A stretch of DNA of 64,000 nucleotides. Origin: Phytopythium helicoides. Lineage: Eukaryota; Oomycota; Peronosporomycetes; Pythiales; Pythiaceae. The stretch is taken from the NCBI GenBank assembly GCA_024867545.1, contig JANFNE010000050.1:248001-312000 (forward strand), read 5' to 3'. Under the pieces are notes generated by a model. That model was not told the origin of the DNA and did not search any database. It worked only from the letters and a program-made list of their open reading frames with translations. A program made the position numbers and the translations under genes. Positions 1-10,824 of this stretch are shown here, piece by piece; the stretch's first letter is position 1; each line of letters starts with the position of its first letter.

Positions 1-3000
1 CGTGGTATTTGAGCCACGTGTTGGTGTAGTACAATCGCAACCGGTGGCGCACGGGCCGAGGTACGTCGTTGCTCTTAAGGAAATGGTACAGCGACGTGAG
101 GTTCTGCTCAAACATCATGCGCCGCTTATACTTGGCCTCGATGCGCTGACCTTGGGCACCAACCAGTGCGCCGAAGAGGAAGATGCACACGAGGATAATG
201 TTGATTTCCACAACAAGTTCCAGGACGTTCAGCGACGCAATGTCTCCGTAGAAAGTCGTCGACGTCGACTGTACGCTAAAGTAAAGCGAGCGCAAGTACT
301 TCCTCATGACAGGCACTTCCCCGACCGAACTAAACCCACCAAGTGACAGCATCCCAGCCGTAGAAATCCATGATGCATCATAATGAGCCTCTGCGTACAA
401 ACTGACGCGAAACCAAATGCACCCGATCCAGTGACTCGCAAGGACGTATGTGCCAATAGATCGCACAAATCGCAGCAGGCTGTCGCCAACAGAGAGCTTG
501 AGGTCGTTCGCAAGAAGCTGCGCAAGGCGCTCACTGGCTTGGATGGCGTCGTAGATTCTCGTAATCTTGTTGAGCTGCAAAATGGACAAATAATACCACT
601 CGTACTTGCGTAGCGAGTGCATTCCTGGCAAAAACACGATAAAGTCGAGCGGAATAGCCGCGAATACTTCTCCTAGAGTATGCATCGAGATTCCTCCAAG
701 GAAAAGCCCGTGTCGAGAACGATGGTGCTCACCGTGTTTACTGTTGGTCACTACGTCGTTGTGCTCGTCATATTTTCCTTCCTGAAGTTGCAGTACGCCT
801 TGGAACGCAGTGTACTTTAGAATCAAATCCACGACACAAAAGAGGTCCATGAAGATAATTGTGCCGATCCAGCGGCGCATTGCGGGTGTCGTTACAGTTG
901 TCTCCATGTCGTGCATGAAGCAGATGAGAAATGGGAGCGCAATAGCATAGAACATTGCGACGATGACGACGATGCCCTCCCACACACGGTAGTATCGAGT
1001 TAACAGCGTCAGGAATGCCTCCGCCTTACTTGTGGTACCACTTTCGCTCGAAGATTTCTTCTGCACCTTTCTCTCATTTTCCTCATCCTCAGAAGGTCGA
1101 GCAACATTGGCAGTTTGCAGTGGAGTTAAATCACGCATGCTCTTGGCACCTGGCCGAACGGAGGATGCTCGACCTGTTTTTCCAAACAGCCACGCTAGGA
1201 GGCGATGCTCACCCCATTGGCGCTTTCTGCGTAGCCATCCCAGATAAAGCTGGAAAAGAAACGAAAACTCAGGTTGCCGACAGCGCTGTAGTAATTCAAA
1301 CCCAAGATTGAGCTTGCTCTCATGATCTTTGACGCTTGATTCTTGTAGCTCAGCATGAATAATGCTAGTGAAATGTCTGTCAAAGATGGGCAACGACTGG
1401 CTCCGCTTCAACACTCGACCGCCTGGCGGACGAAAAGGAGCTGGGGACCTAGCGGGGACTGCCTCTGTGTCACGGGCTTTCCGAATGAACGATCGACAGC
1501 GGTCACTAGAGTTCCGGATTTCAGCTGACCCAAAGCCACTTCGATCTCGTGTTTCATAATTTGCAAGCCATCGCATGCCATCATTTGTCACCGAGTTGCG
1601 AATTGAACGCTGAAAACTGTCGGTCGGAGACATAGCACCGCAGAACGTTTTACGAGCCTCCCTGATTCGTTTACCACCAGGCTTGATAGTTTCAATTGTA
1701 CTGCTGACATGGTCATCAGCTTCATCTTCGTCGTCAGCATCTGCATCATTTGACGCATCACGAGTCGGAGTGCTAATTTTCGCACTTTCCCGGCCAGCCA
1801 TAACAATGCTTTGCGCATTCAGCTGGGTTTCTATCTGCTGCTGGCGATCAATATAAGATTCAGCAAGGAAAAGCGACACCTTGTATCGTCGCCAGCACTC
1901 GTCTTCCATCTCGGCAAGCTGACCCTCGCCGTAATACTCGCGCATGCTCGTGCTCACTGGATTCAGCTGCATGGTGGATCTCCCAAACTTGCTGTTGAAC
2001 GACCCATTTCCATTGACAGCTTGAATTCCAAAAGTTTGAGGCAGTGATCGTACTGTCCAAGCACCATTCAGCTGCTTGACGCTTCCAGATCCGTTCCCGG
2101 TGAACGGTACGCTCATAGTACCTGACTGTTCGGCATCGTCACTGTCACAGTCTTCGTCGTTGCTGACTCCTACTGTTGCGTACACTCGTGCCGGTTGGAA
2201 CTTTCTGGCCCGAGTACCGCTTCCCATGTAGAGTCCCATCGATAAGAGAGTAATCACGCGCTGAGCCTGGACAGTAAACCTAGAGGCACTTGGTTGCTGC
2301 TGTTTTTCTGTCTTGTGTCCTTGACGAGCAGCTTTGCGAAGCAAGTGACGAACCCTCTTCTCCTGAATTGTGCCAACGGAATCACGATTGCGTCGATGTC
2401 CGGGAGGAGGCCTCAATTGTCGTCGTCCGATGCCTCGACTAATCGATTGCTGCCGCATGGCTGAGTTGTACGTGTGAAGCTCCTGAATAGTTGGCGGTAC
2501 GGCATCGCCAAGTTTAATAGACTTGACAATCTCGACAGTCATGACATTGTAGCCCTTGAGGCAGTCGCACACCCAGTTTATCAGTGCTCTTTCCAGGGCA
2601 TCGACCTCCTCAGGTCGGCTCAATCGGAGCAAATCTTCCCACGCACGACGATCAATGACTAACATTTCAGAGCTCGTCGTCGCTTGCACAGTCGCGATCC
2701 GTCGCTGGCCACGCAAAAAGAAGGCAACCTCTCCGAAAAGTGATCCGGTCTGTAGTGATGCAACAGCTGTTCCTGTCGCCTTCCACAACACCATCGCAGT
2801 ACCATATTTAACGATAAAGAGCTTATGACCAAGATTGCCCTCCACGATAATGGTATCACCAGGAATGTAGAGCTCCGAGCGCAGACGCACCGCAAGCGCA
2901 TTGATTTGAGTATCCGTGAGAAACGGTGCAATACACAGTCCACGGATCATCTCTCCGTGAAGATCTAGCATGAGCTGAATACGCAGAGTCGGCGACAGAT

Positions 3001-6000
3001 CACCGAACGTCTCGTAAATGTCCATGCCACGAAGATAAGCATGCTGGAAACGCAGATAGTGTACTGCGCGTGTACGAATCGACGATGGAAGATTGTGCTC
3101 CTTCGCAAACTGCTCGAAACGATCTTCTCGCTCTTTGAGCTCTTTTCCCGTCTTATCGAGGTCAAGAATCAGGTCCGACAGCTCTCCGACAATATGACCG
3201 ACGATGAAAGCGCAGCAGAGACTAGTGAATGCAGCCCACACCGTTCCTGGGACTCCAAGCGGCACAATCTCACGTGATCCAACCAGAGTTAGCTATATTA
3301 ACAAAGCAGAACAAAGAGATAAGTTTCACCCTCATCAAAAACTAAGTACAAAACGTCACAACACAGTACCGTGATGAGAGCCCAATAGAAAGAGCGGAGA
3401 TAAAGTACGCCGATGCTACCGTGCTCCTGGTGGACGATATGGTCGTGTTCAATCCAGCTCAATGGATTGTGGTCCGTAACGGAGATTAGGTAGAAGACAC
3501 AGCCAGCAAAGTGAGCCGCAAAGATTAGCAATAAAGCAAGCTTGAGCGGACCCAAATACGCAGAAATGTTTCCTCCAGAAGAAAAGCGCTGCTGAACTCG
3601 TACTATCAGCGAGTCAAAAGCTTCGGTTACATGCCGTAGTCGAATCAAGCGCGGGAGACGACAGATACTCATGGCAATGAAGTTACTGCCAACATAGTAG
3701 AGTGGCAGACAACTGATCGTGTCCCACTTCAAACCATGCTTGACGTATGTAGTGTCTCGGTACTCCTGCGTAATAAGGTTACGTAAGCTACCCTGACACT
3801 CAAAGTAATGGAGTTTCAATAGCACGTCAAGGACGAGTAGTACATCGATAGCAATGTCCAGCAACACAAAAGATACCCAAGTCAGCTCACTCGGCGCATG
3901 GATGAAACAGATGCGGAATGTGATCTGAAAAGCGTTGTACATATCAACGAAGAAAATGGCAAGTTCCCAGTATAGACGCAAATGCGTTTTTCGCACGTGG
4001 TTTGCCCAGTCGTCCATATCCACAAACATGCTTGTACACTTGTCTGTAAACTTGGCAACAGTTGACTGAGTTTTTATATTGTCGATGATTGCTTCAAGGG
4101 AGAGAGTGTCCGCGACATGCTGCTGCAGCGCTCGAAGACGAAGGACTTGAAGCTCAGCTGGAAAACGACGCTCAATTGTCGCCGAGAAGGCCTCGTAATT
4201 GATGACAGATACGTCGACCATGGTGGCCGCAATCACGGACGTTGGGTAAGGTTTCCGCAATATCAATTCACAGACACCGTAGCAACTACCTTCAGAGAGT
4301 GCGCCTACTGGAATGGAATCAGTGCGTTTGCTGAAGACATTTGCTCGGCCACTCACCATTACGACCATTTCATCACAAACACTATTGTCCGGAAAAAACG
4401 TGTCACCGCGTTGGTAAATGCGACGACGAAAGAGACCAGTGAGGCTGTGAAGCAAGCGAGGATGCTCACCCGCTAGCTCTATAAAAAGGGACACTTTCCG
4501 CACCGATGCAGAGTGCAGTTCGAGGGAGATTCGGTGTCCTAATTGAGCTGGCAAGTGTTCAAGCAGTTTGGCTTCGGAAGATACTCGCTGGACGTAAAAC
4601 TGCTGGTGGTAAAAACTGCGAATTTGAGCGCACACTCGCTCCGACACGCGGAAGTGAGCTAGCACGAGATTGATATTGTTCATCTTTTCGAGATGATGAT
4701 GACTGCCAGCGGTGAGATTGGAGATAATGTTCGACATAGCCCCTACGACTCCGTAGTTGATAATGCCACCAATAAATGCCCAAACCGCAGCAAAGTATGT
4801 TTCAGACGTAGCAAAGGCCACAATGTCGCCATACCCGATGGTTGTAAGGGCGACTATCGACCAATAGATTGCCCGCAAATACGCAAATTTACCCGTGTAT
4901 ATGGAACTTTCCTTTTGAATCGGGAAAGCTGTACCGATTTGTCCGTAGGCATCGAAGATAGCCCACGAACAGTTTCCGTGCAATCCGGCATCACGCAAAC
5001 ACTGGGAGCGAGTAAGGGACCCTAGCAGCGGGACATCTGCATGGCCATCGTGATTCTCGTCAAGGAAGAAATCATCTGCCTTCATGTTAAACCGCGCCAT
5101 CAGGAACCAAAGGCAGCCGGAGATATGAATCGCGAGTGTGACGTACAGAAAAAGCGTCAAAGCTTCTTGTGCTTTTGACGACATGCTGCGCGCATGTGCA
5201 AAGTCTTGAATGGTTTGGGGCAAATGTCTCAGGCGCAATAGTCGGGAAGCCCGAAAGATCGCAAGCCAAGTTAGCGGCCCAGTGATGGCAAACTCCGTAA
5301 TGAGAGCAACAGGGACGACAGCAATGAGGTCAAGCAACATTCCATTTTCTTTGTAGTGCGCAAAGATATAGCTAGGGTCCGTGACAGGGATCATGGCAAG
5401 CTGGTCGATAAAAGCAAAGAAACGCGCGCGCAGCACAAAATCAACCACAAAGAATATCTCGACTGCAACGGAGGATAGCGACTGAAAAGACACAAGTGGA
5501 CGATCACCAAACGGGAACGACGTGCTATCGAACACGAGGAAGAGCGGAACCTCGAATGCCTCAAAAGTGAGCATTAGAAACCGTGAGTACTGCCATGCAT
5601 GCCGGAACGTGGATCCAGGCATATTCCAAGGCTGCTTTTGACGTTGGCGGTGGCGCCGTTGAAAACTGATCCACTGTCTTCGCAGCCAATGCACTGAATG
5701 CTTGTTTTCACATGCTTCTTCATCAGGTGTAACAAAATCAACTCTGCCCACGGATGCTCTGGCTTGGATGCTAGCAACCGACGCAGTACTTTCCAGAAAG
5801 GCTTGGGCTGATCGCCCAAGCATTCGCTTCATCTTTTGCTCTTGCTGATCGCGACGAAGTAGCATCGATCGCATCCGTTCGAGGTGCATCGACGCATTTC
5901 CTCGGTAAAAAACAGTCAGAGTGCGCAGAAAGCTGCGATGGGGGAGTTTATAGAGCTCACAGAATGTTTGTGCTCGTGCGCGCTCATCGTCAGGAGGGCG

Positions 6001-7731
6001 TCCGGGATATAGCAGACAGGATTCTGCAAAATGGTCGCCAGCTTTGGCAAAGCGCGGTGTTTGACCAGATCGACTGCGCTCCGAATCTAGGAGTACATTG
6101 CCTCTTAGAACAAAGTACATCCCATCAGCAATCTTCTCGATGATCCAGTCTTTTGGCGAGTAAACGCACAGCTCGATGTCGTGAGCAAGTGTGTTGATGA
6201 ATTCAATGCTTTCCTTGGTCAGGAACACAACATTCTGGAGTCTTTGAACCTTGAGTACGCTATAAACACTCACACTGAGGTGCTCTGGTAAACGTTCAAT
6301 GACCTCGCCCTGGTACAAGCCCTGATGTGTAGCCCATGCGTTTTTATAAAAGCTGAGCACTCCTTCTCGCACATCTAAAGGGAAGTTGTGTGACTTCATG
6401 AACTCCTTGGCGCTGTCAACATGGGCCATGAACTCTTGAAGACGCGAGTTTCGATATCGGAAAATGAATAGGAATGTCGCGAGCACTGATGTGCTGAAAA
6501 CTGCACCTGTGATGAGCACGATAATGCCGAAGATCGTCTCGATATCTGTTACCGGTGTCGCGTCGTAGTACGCAAGAGTGATAAGTGTTCGCGAGGACCA
6601 ATACACCGACCGTCCGTACTGCCGTGTCAGTGTCGTTCCAACAAGGTGGTCTTCGATTGCCCAGCATGTGTAGTGCGTCGTTAATGTAGCATGCGTAGTA
6701 GTGAGCTCAGACACGCTAGAGGTTGACTCGGATAGTAACCGGTGATGTGTAGAAGTTGTTCCAGTGCTTGTGCTGGAGTCTTCGCTTGATAATGCTTGTG
6801 AGCACTTCATGAAATCTACCCCACACTCGAAGTGCGCGATTGCCATATACATGCACGCTATCCAATGACAAAGCGCAATACCGCGCGCGACTGTCTTCAC
6901 AAGTAACGCATTACCTGTGAAATCGAGCTGCTGAACGATTCTTGACTGTGCATGCTGCGATTTGAGCTCGCGTAGGCACTCCGGAACGCGATACAGCCGA
7001 AATAGCTTGAGAGTACGCAACACGTGGAGTGAATTTGGCCCAAGCGGGATGCTGAGCAATTCGAGTGGAGTCATCGCAATTACCTCCAAGATCACTGGCT
7101 TTCGTATACTGCTCTTGAGCGTGATGGCCGGAACGAGGGTGTTGAGTGACCAAGCAACAAGCAGTGAACTCTTTTTTCCCTGCATGAATAGCGACGCTCT
7201 TCGCTGTCGAGCTGGAGCTGGAGCTCCGCCATTTAATCCCGATTGTGCCGCCCCTAACGATGCAGCTATATTGTTGTGTCGCGAACCAACTGGGCCGCTG
7301 ACGTTTGCAGCTCTTGCCGCCAATGCTCGGCGTTGTGCTGCAAAGATCTCGTAAAAATTGGCGATCGCCACAAGGTCGGCCAGTAGATCTAGTGTTGTGA
7401 AGACAGAAAGTCCTGTCGTCCATTCATTGTGCCAGTCTCCGTGGGAATACGGGTCAAACAAAAAGCCAAAGCGCAGCGGCACCGACAGAAATATGTAGAC
7501 GAGCTCACATAAAATCATGATCTCGAAGAGCGAGCGTTTACGCTGTCTGTAGAATCGATGCAGCCGAGCCCATAAACCTCTTCGACGAGTTGGTGCCATT
7601 TGGGCATTCACATCCGCGGTTGGTCTGCGCAGCGGTGACGATGCCATCTGCTTGGAGAGGGATCTGATTGGCGGGAACTCCTTGGTAGCAACGACTGCGC
7701 GCTCTTGCAGCGCCTCATTTGCTGTCTCCAT
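1..7731 (-). CDS. Four-repeat cyclic-nucleotide-binding-domain (CNG/CNGK-like) cation channel, 3' end off window
   Basis: Two exons are visible on the minus strand, 7731-3370 and 3292 to beyond position 1, joined by a 77-bp GT-AG intron (3293-3369) with phase 0. The protein is at least 2550 residues. It contains four voltage-gated-type membrane repeats, each apparently meant to be followed by a C-linker and cyclic-nucleotide-binding domain (CNBD); the fourth CNBD would lie off the left edge. Pore positions: repeat 1 near residue 390 (YYDA, 6559-6570), repeat 2 near 965 (GYGD, 4825-4836), repeat 3 near 1458 (GSRE, 3269-3280, just after the intron), repeat 4 near 2467 (FYGD, 242-253). The CNBD of repeat 3 has the clearest cassette (GSLFGE then RIATV); those of repeats 1 and 2 are degenerate. 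The single-chain plan resembles CNGK channels. It probably acts as a flagellar or plasma-membrane cation channel. Which ions and which nucleotide cannot be told from sequence. Confidence 0.88.
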
Positions 7732-8322
7732 GGCATGAACGGGATGACTTGCGCTCTAACAACACGGAGATACCTCTATTTGCTGCTCACGCGTGAGACC
7801 AGCAGCATTCGCCAGCGACTTTGAGATTAGAGTCCGCGTCAGCCGTTGCCAAACTGCTTGATTTCTCGCGGCGAAACTCCCTCTGAATTTAGCCGAGATG
7901 AACAACAATGCAGAGCCAGACTATTTGTAGAAGACGCCCAGTACTCCGGATCGATGTCCTCGATTGGTCCATCATGCCGGGTGCGGTCCATGGACTGACC
8001 GCCTCGACATCAACTTGCCGCTTTATGATGAACTTCTACATATTCTCACAGTAGCCAGAGTATCGTGGGTACACGGTAGATGAGCTTGGACCTCTCACGA
8101 GGATGCAGATTCAGCGAGATGTTGGTCTGAAGGACAAAGATATCGCAGTCGACTTCCATCAAATGCTTTTTGGCTTCAGCTGTATTGACCTGCATGTTTC
8201 ATCTAGCGTACACACCCTTGCTATGCAACTAGACGAGTTCACGCACAGCTATTCTTTCGTCCACGAACGATAACCGACTGATGTTCACGCCAAACCTGTG
8301 CCTCCGCAAGCCCCATCTCATG
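7732..8322. other. Intergenic: 5' flank of channel gene and 3' flank of alpha-kinase gene
   Basis: This 591-bp stretch lies between two minus-strand genes. It should hold the promoter of the channel gene (start 7731). I see one inverted CCAAT (ATTGG) near 7970 and no open frame or repeat that I can support. Confidence 0.5.
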
Positions 8323-10596
8323 CTACTCCTTAGGTTTAGGCGAGCGCTTGCACGGCTTGCACAGCGTCGGGAGCTCCATGCCTTTCATCTCGTACCAGTA
8401 AGGAGAAAATGACGTCGGTTGCTGGCATCGGCTGCATTCTCGTCGCTCCCGGTTCTTGATTTTCGTCATACATCCATCGCAGTAGACCTCTTGTCCTAGA
8501 TTGTACGCCTCAATGAATTTGCTGTGGAGCACTCGCAAGATGCTGCCACACAACGGGCAACTGCATGTCATCAACTTGTCCACTGCATTCTCTCGCGGCA
8601 CTTCAGTTTTGCTTTCCAGAATATGACCTGAAGATGATTCGCTGAACGGGGTGAGACCCAACGACGCGCAGATGCGGTTGCAACTATGGGTCGCCAAGAA
8701 ATGCCCCATACCAGCCATTCCCATATTGCCCCTTCCGAATGCGTCGGTCTTGGATTGGGTATGAATCTGTGGGTCTGTGAAGATGCAGTCAACACCTTGA
8801 AGATCCACCACCATGAGCTTGCCATAGGTTTTCTCCCATGTAAAATGACTGAAGGCCTGCGCTGTCTCGCCAAGACGTGGCACCTTCTTGTTGACCCAAC
8901 CGGTGTTGTTGTTGTACTTGACGTACTGGCCTTCCATGAACGGCTCTGCGGTGAACACACGCGGAGTCGACCCGTATCGCGGATCGGTGATCTCATACCA
9001 GCATGTGAAGATGAAGTCAACTGCGTCTTCGACGTTGGGATTGAGAGAGTACTGCACAGCTAAATACTTTGCCACTACTTGCATGCAGACGTCGTTCGGG
9101 GCATACACGTGGGATGCTGCCCTAGCTTCGCCATGGTACATTTTGGCAACTAGGCGAACACCAATCTTCGTATCGAGCATGCAATGAGACGCACGCATGG
9201 CGCCCTTCGCGAAAAAATTTGGTGCCAGTCGAACGGTGGTGGACTGTGCACAGTGCTTCATATTTAGCTGTCCCCAGTCGATTTCAACACCCGGGCGGAT
9301 GTGAAGGGTGTAGCGTACGGCCTTGAGCTCTGGCTGGGATTCAACGGCAGCCCAGTCCAACGGCTTCGCTTCGTCTTCAAGAGTGACAAGCACATCCGGT
9401 GCTACGCGCACATTACTGTCTTCACCACATTTTTTGTAACTATCCTCGACTTCGTCGCCTTCATCAACCTCAGCAACGGACACCAACGCAGTTGGTGGCA
9501 TAATGCTCTTTGATCCGTAGTGGAAAAGACTCGAGAAACTTGACATAACCGAGTTTTTGTTCGACACGACAACGACGCTCCGAGACTTGCTAGCCTCAAG
9601 GGAGCTGCTTGCACGCGACACCAGCGCATCTGCGAACTTTGTGACATCCAACGCCGAGTCGAGCTCGACGGCCATGAACGACCGGTCCATCCCATTTGGA
9701 GGTCGGATACTGCAGTACACTTCCCGAAGGATGGCGACCATTTTGGATGTGATGTGAGGTTGGACCTGCACAAAGGCAAAGTCAATTCCTGTCCGCGCTA
9801 ACAGCTGCATCTGGTCCTTGATTGACGGGCTGTTGGCAATTTGTTGCGCGTAATTGTCATCGTCCCATGAGTCGTGGAATTCGCTCCCGTGGCAAGGGTA
9901 GTCGGCCACGACGACGATGCACTTTGCGTTCGCCGTGAACGCCATGTCGATAGCTGCTTGAAGCCCTCCTGGAATATCTTCTGGGCCATCTCCGCCTCCG
10001 AAGGCCCGCAATCGCTGGATGAATCTCACAACATCCTCAACGTCCGTCGTCAGCTCCTTGACCTCGAGCCTCAAGTTTCCGTCGCAGAAGTCTCGATAGG
10101 CGACAAATCCCACTCGGATCACTGCGCCAGGGTGCTCCGACTTGACACAGCTGATGATGTTGATCACTTGATCTCTCGCTGCGTGGATCCATGCGTCCAT
10201 GGAGCCTGTGCAGTCCATCGCGATGACCATATCGAGCGAGTTGGCTTGCGCATACTTTTCCTTGATGGCAGTCTCGGCGATTTTGATCTCCGCCTCCATG
10301 GCCTTACGCGTTTCCTGAAACGCCTTCATGGCCATCAGCTCGTCCTCCTTTGCCTTTAGTCGGCGCTGGAGCAGCGTCAACTCGTCGGTGCTGTCCCATG
10401 ACGCCTGTGCTTCACTCGAGGCGCTGCCTCCTGGGATCAACCGTGACAACGGCCACGGCAGCACGATCCAGCTCGATTGTTTCTTCGCCGGCGGGGAGGA
10501 AGCTGGTGCGATTGCCGACTTGGACTCAACCTCAGCGCGCAAGCGCTCCACCTCTGCCTCCAGCTGGGCACTGGAGTCTTTGCACTTGTTCTCCAT
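8323..10596 (-). CDS. vWA-domain alpha-kinase (VWKA/MHCK/eEF2K family) with C-terminal zinc-ribbon-like tail
   Basis: The 757-residue protein starts at the ATG at 10596; the frame is open upstream to about 10746 but without another ATG. Order of parts: an N-terminal coiled coil; a von Willebrand A domain with the MIDAS-like sequence DCTGSM; a long linker; and an alpha-kinase domain. The alpha-kinase shows its glycine-rich loop and zinc-site signature (GRGNMGMAGMGHF followed by THSCNRIC). This family phosphorylates Ser/Thr in helical substrates such as myosin heavy chain or elongation factor 2. After the kinase comes a tail with four CxxC pairs (CPLC, CDGC, CSRC, CKPC), which looks like one or two extra zinc-binding modules not typical of VWKA proteins. 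The gene is codirectional with the sulfate enzyme gene, whose stop is 228 bp upstream of the chosen ATG. The substrate is unknown. Confidence 0.88.
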   Translation of the reverse strand: MENKCKDSSAQLEAEVERLRAEVESKSAIAPASSPPAKKQSSWIVLPWPLSRLIPGGSASSEAQASWDSTDELTLLQRRLKAKEDELMAMKAFQETRKAMEAEIKIAETAIKEKYAQANSLDMVIAMDCTGSMDAWIHAARDQVINIISCVKSEHPGAVIRVGFVAYRDFCDGNLRLEVKELTTDVEDVVRFIQRLRAFGGGDGPEDIPGGLQAAIDMAFTANAKCIVVVADYPCHGSEFHDSWDDDNYAQQIANSPSIKDQMQLLARTGIDFAFVQVQPHITSKMVAILREVYCSIRPPNGMDRSFMAVELDSALDVTKFADALVSRASSSLEASKSRSVVVVSNKNSVMSSFSSLFHYGSKSIMPPTALVSVAEVDEGDEVEDSYKKCGEDSNVRVAPDVLVTLEDEAKPLDWAAVESQPELKAVRYTLHIRPGVEIDWGQLNMKHCAQSTTVRLAPNFFAKGAMRASHCMLDTKIGVRLVAKMYHGEARAASHVYAPNDVCMQVVAKYLAVQYSLNPNVEDAVDFIFTCWYEITDPRYGSTPRVFTAEPFMEGQYVKYNNNTGWVNKKVPRLGETAQAFSHFTWEKTYGKLMVVDLQGVDCIFTDPQIHTQSKTDAFGRGNMGMAGMGHFLATHSCNRICASLGLTPFSESSSGHILESKTEVPRENAVDKLMTCSCPLCGSILRVLHSKFIEAYNLGQEVYCDGCMTKIKNRERRECSRCQQPTSFSPYWYEMKGMELPTLCKPCKRSPKPKE

Positions 10597-10824
10597 CTTC
10601 TCAAGACCACGAAAAGAGCAAACTGGCAAGTGGCGACGAAAGAACTCTCGTGCCCTCGTCCCATTGACGATATACACCTTGACTCGGTTGAAGTTGGTTG
10701 GAAATGCAAGACCTGCCTCGGGGCGAGTCGACCGACCTGCTTGCAAGTCGTCGAAAGCTCGGCCCGCGGCGGTCTCTATGAATCGATTTCGTACGTTACT
10801 ACTAACAGACTGACTTACTACTAC

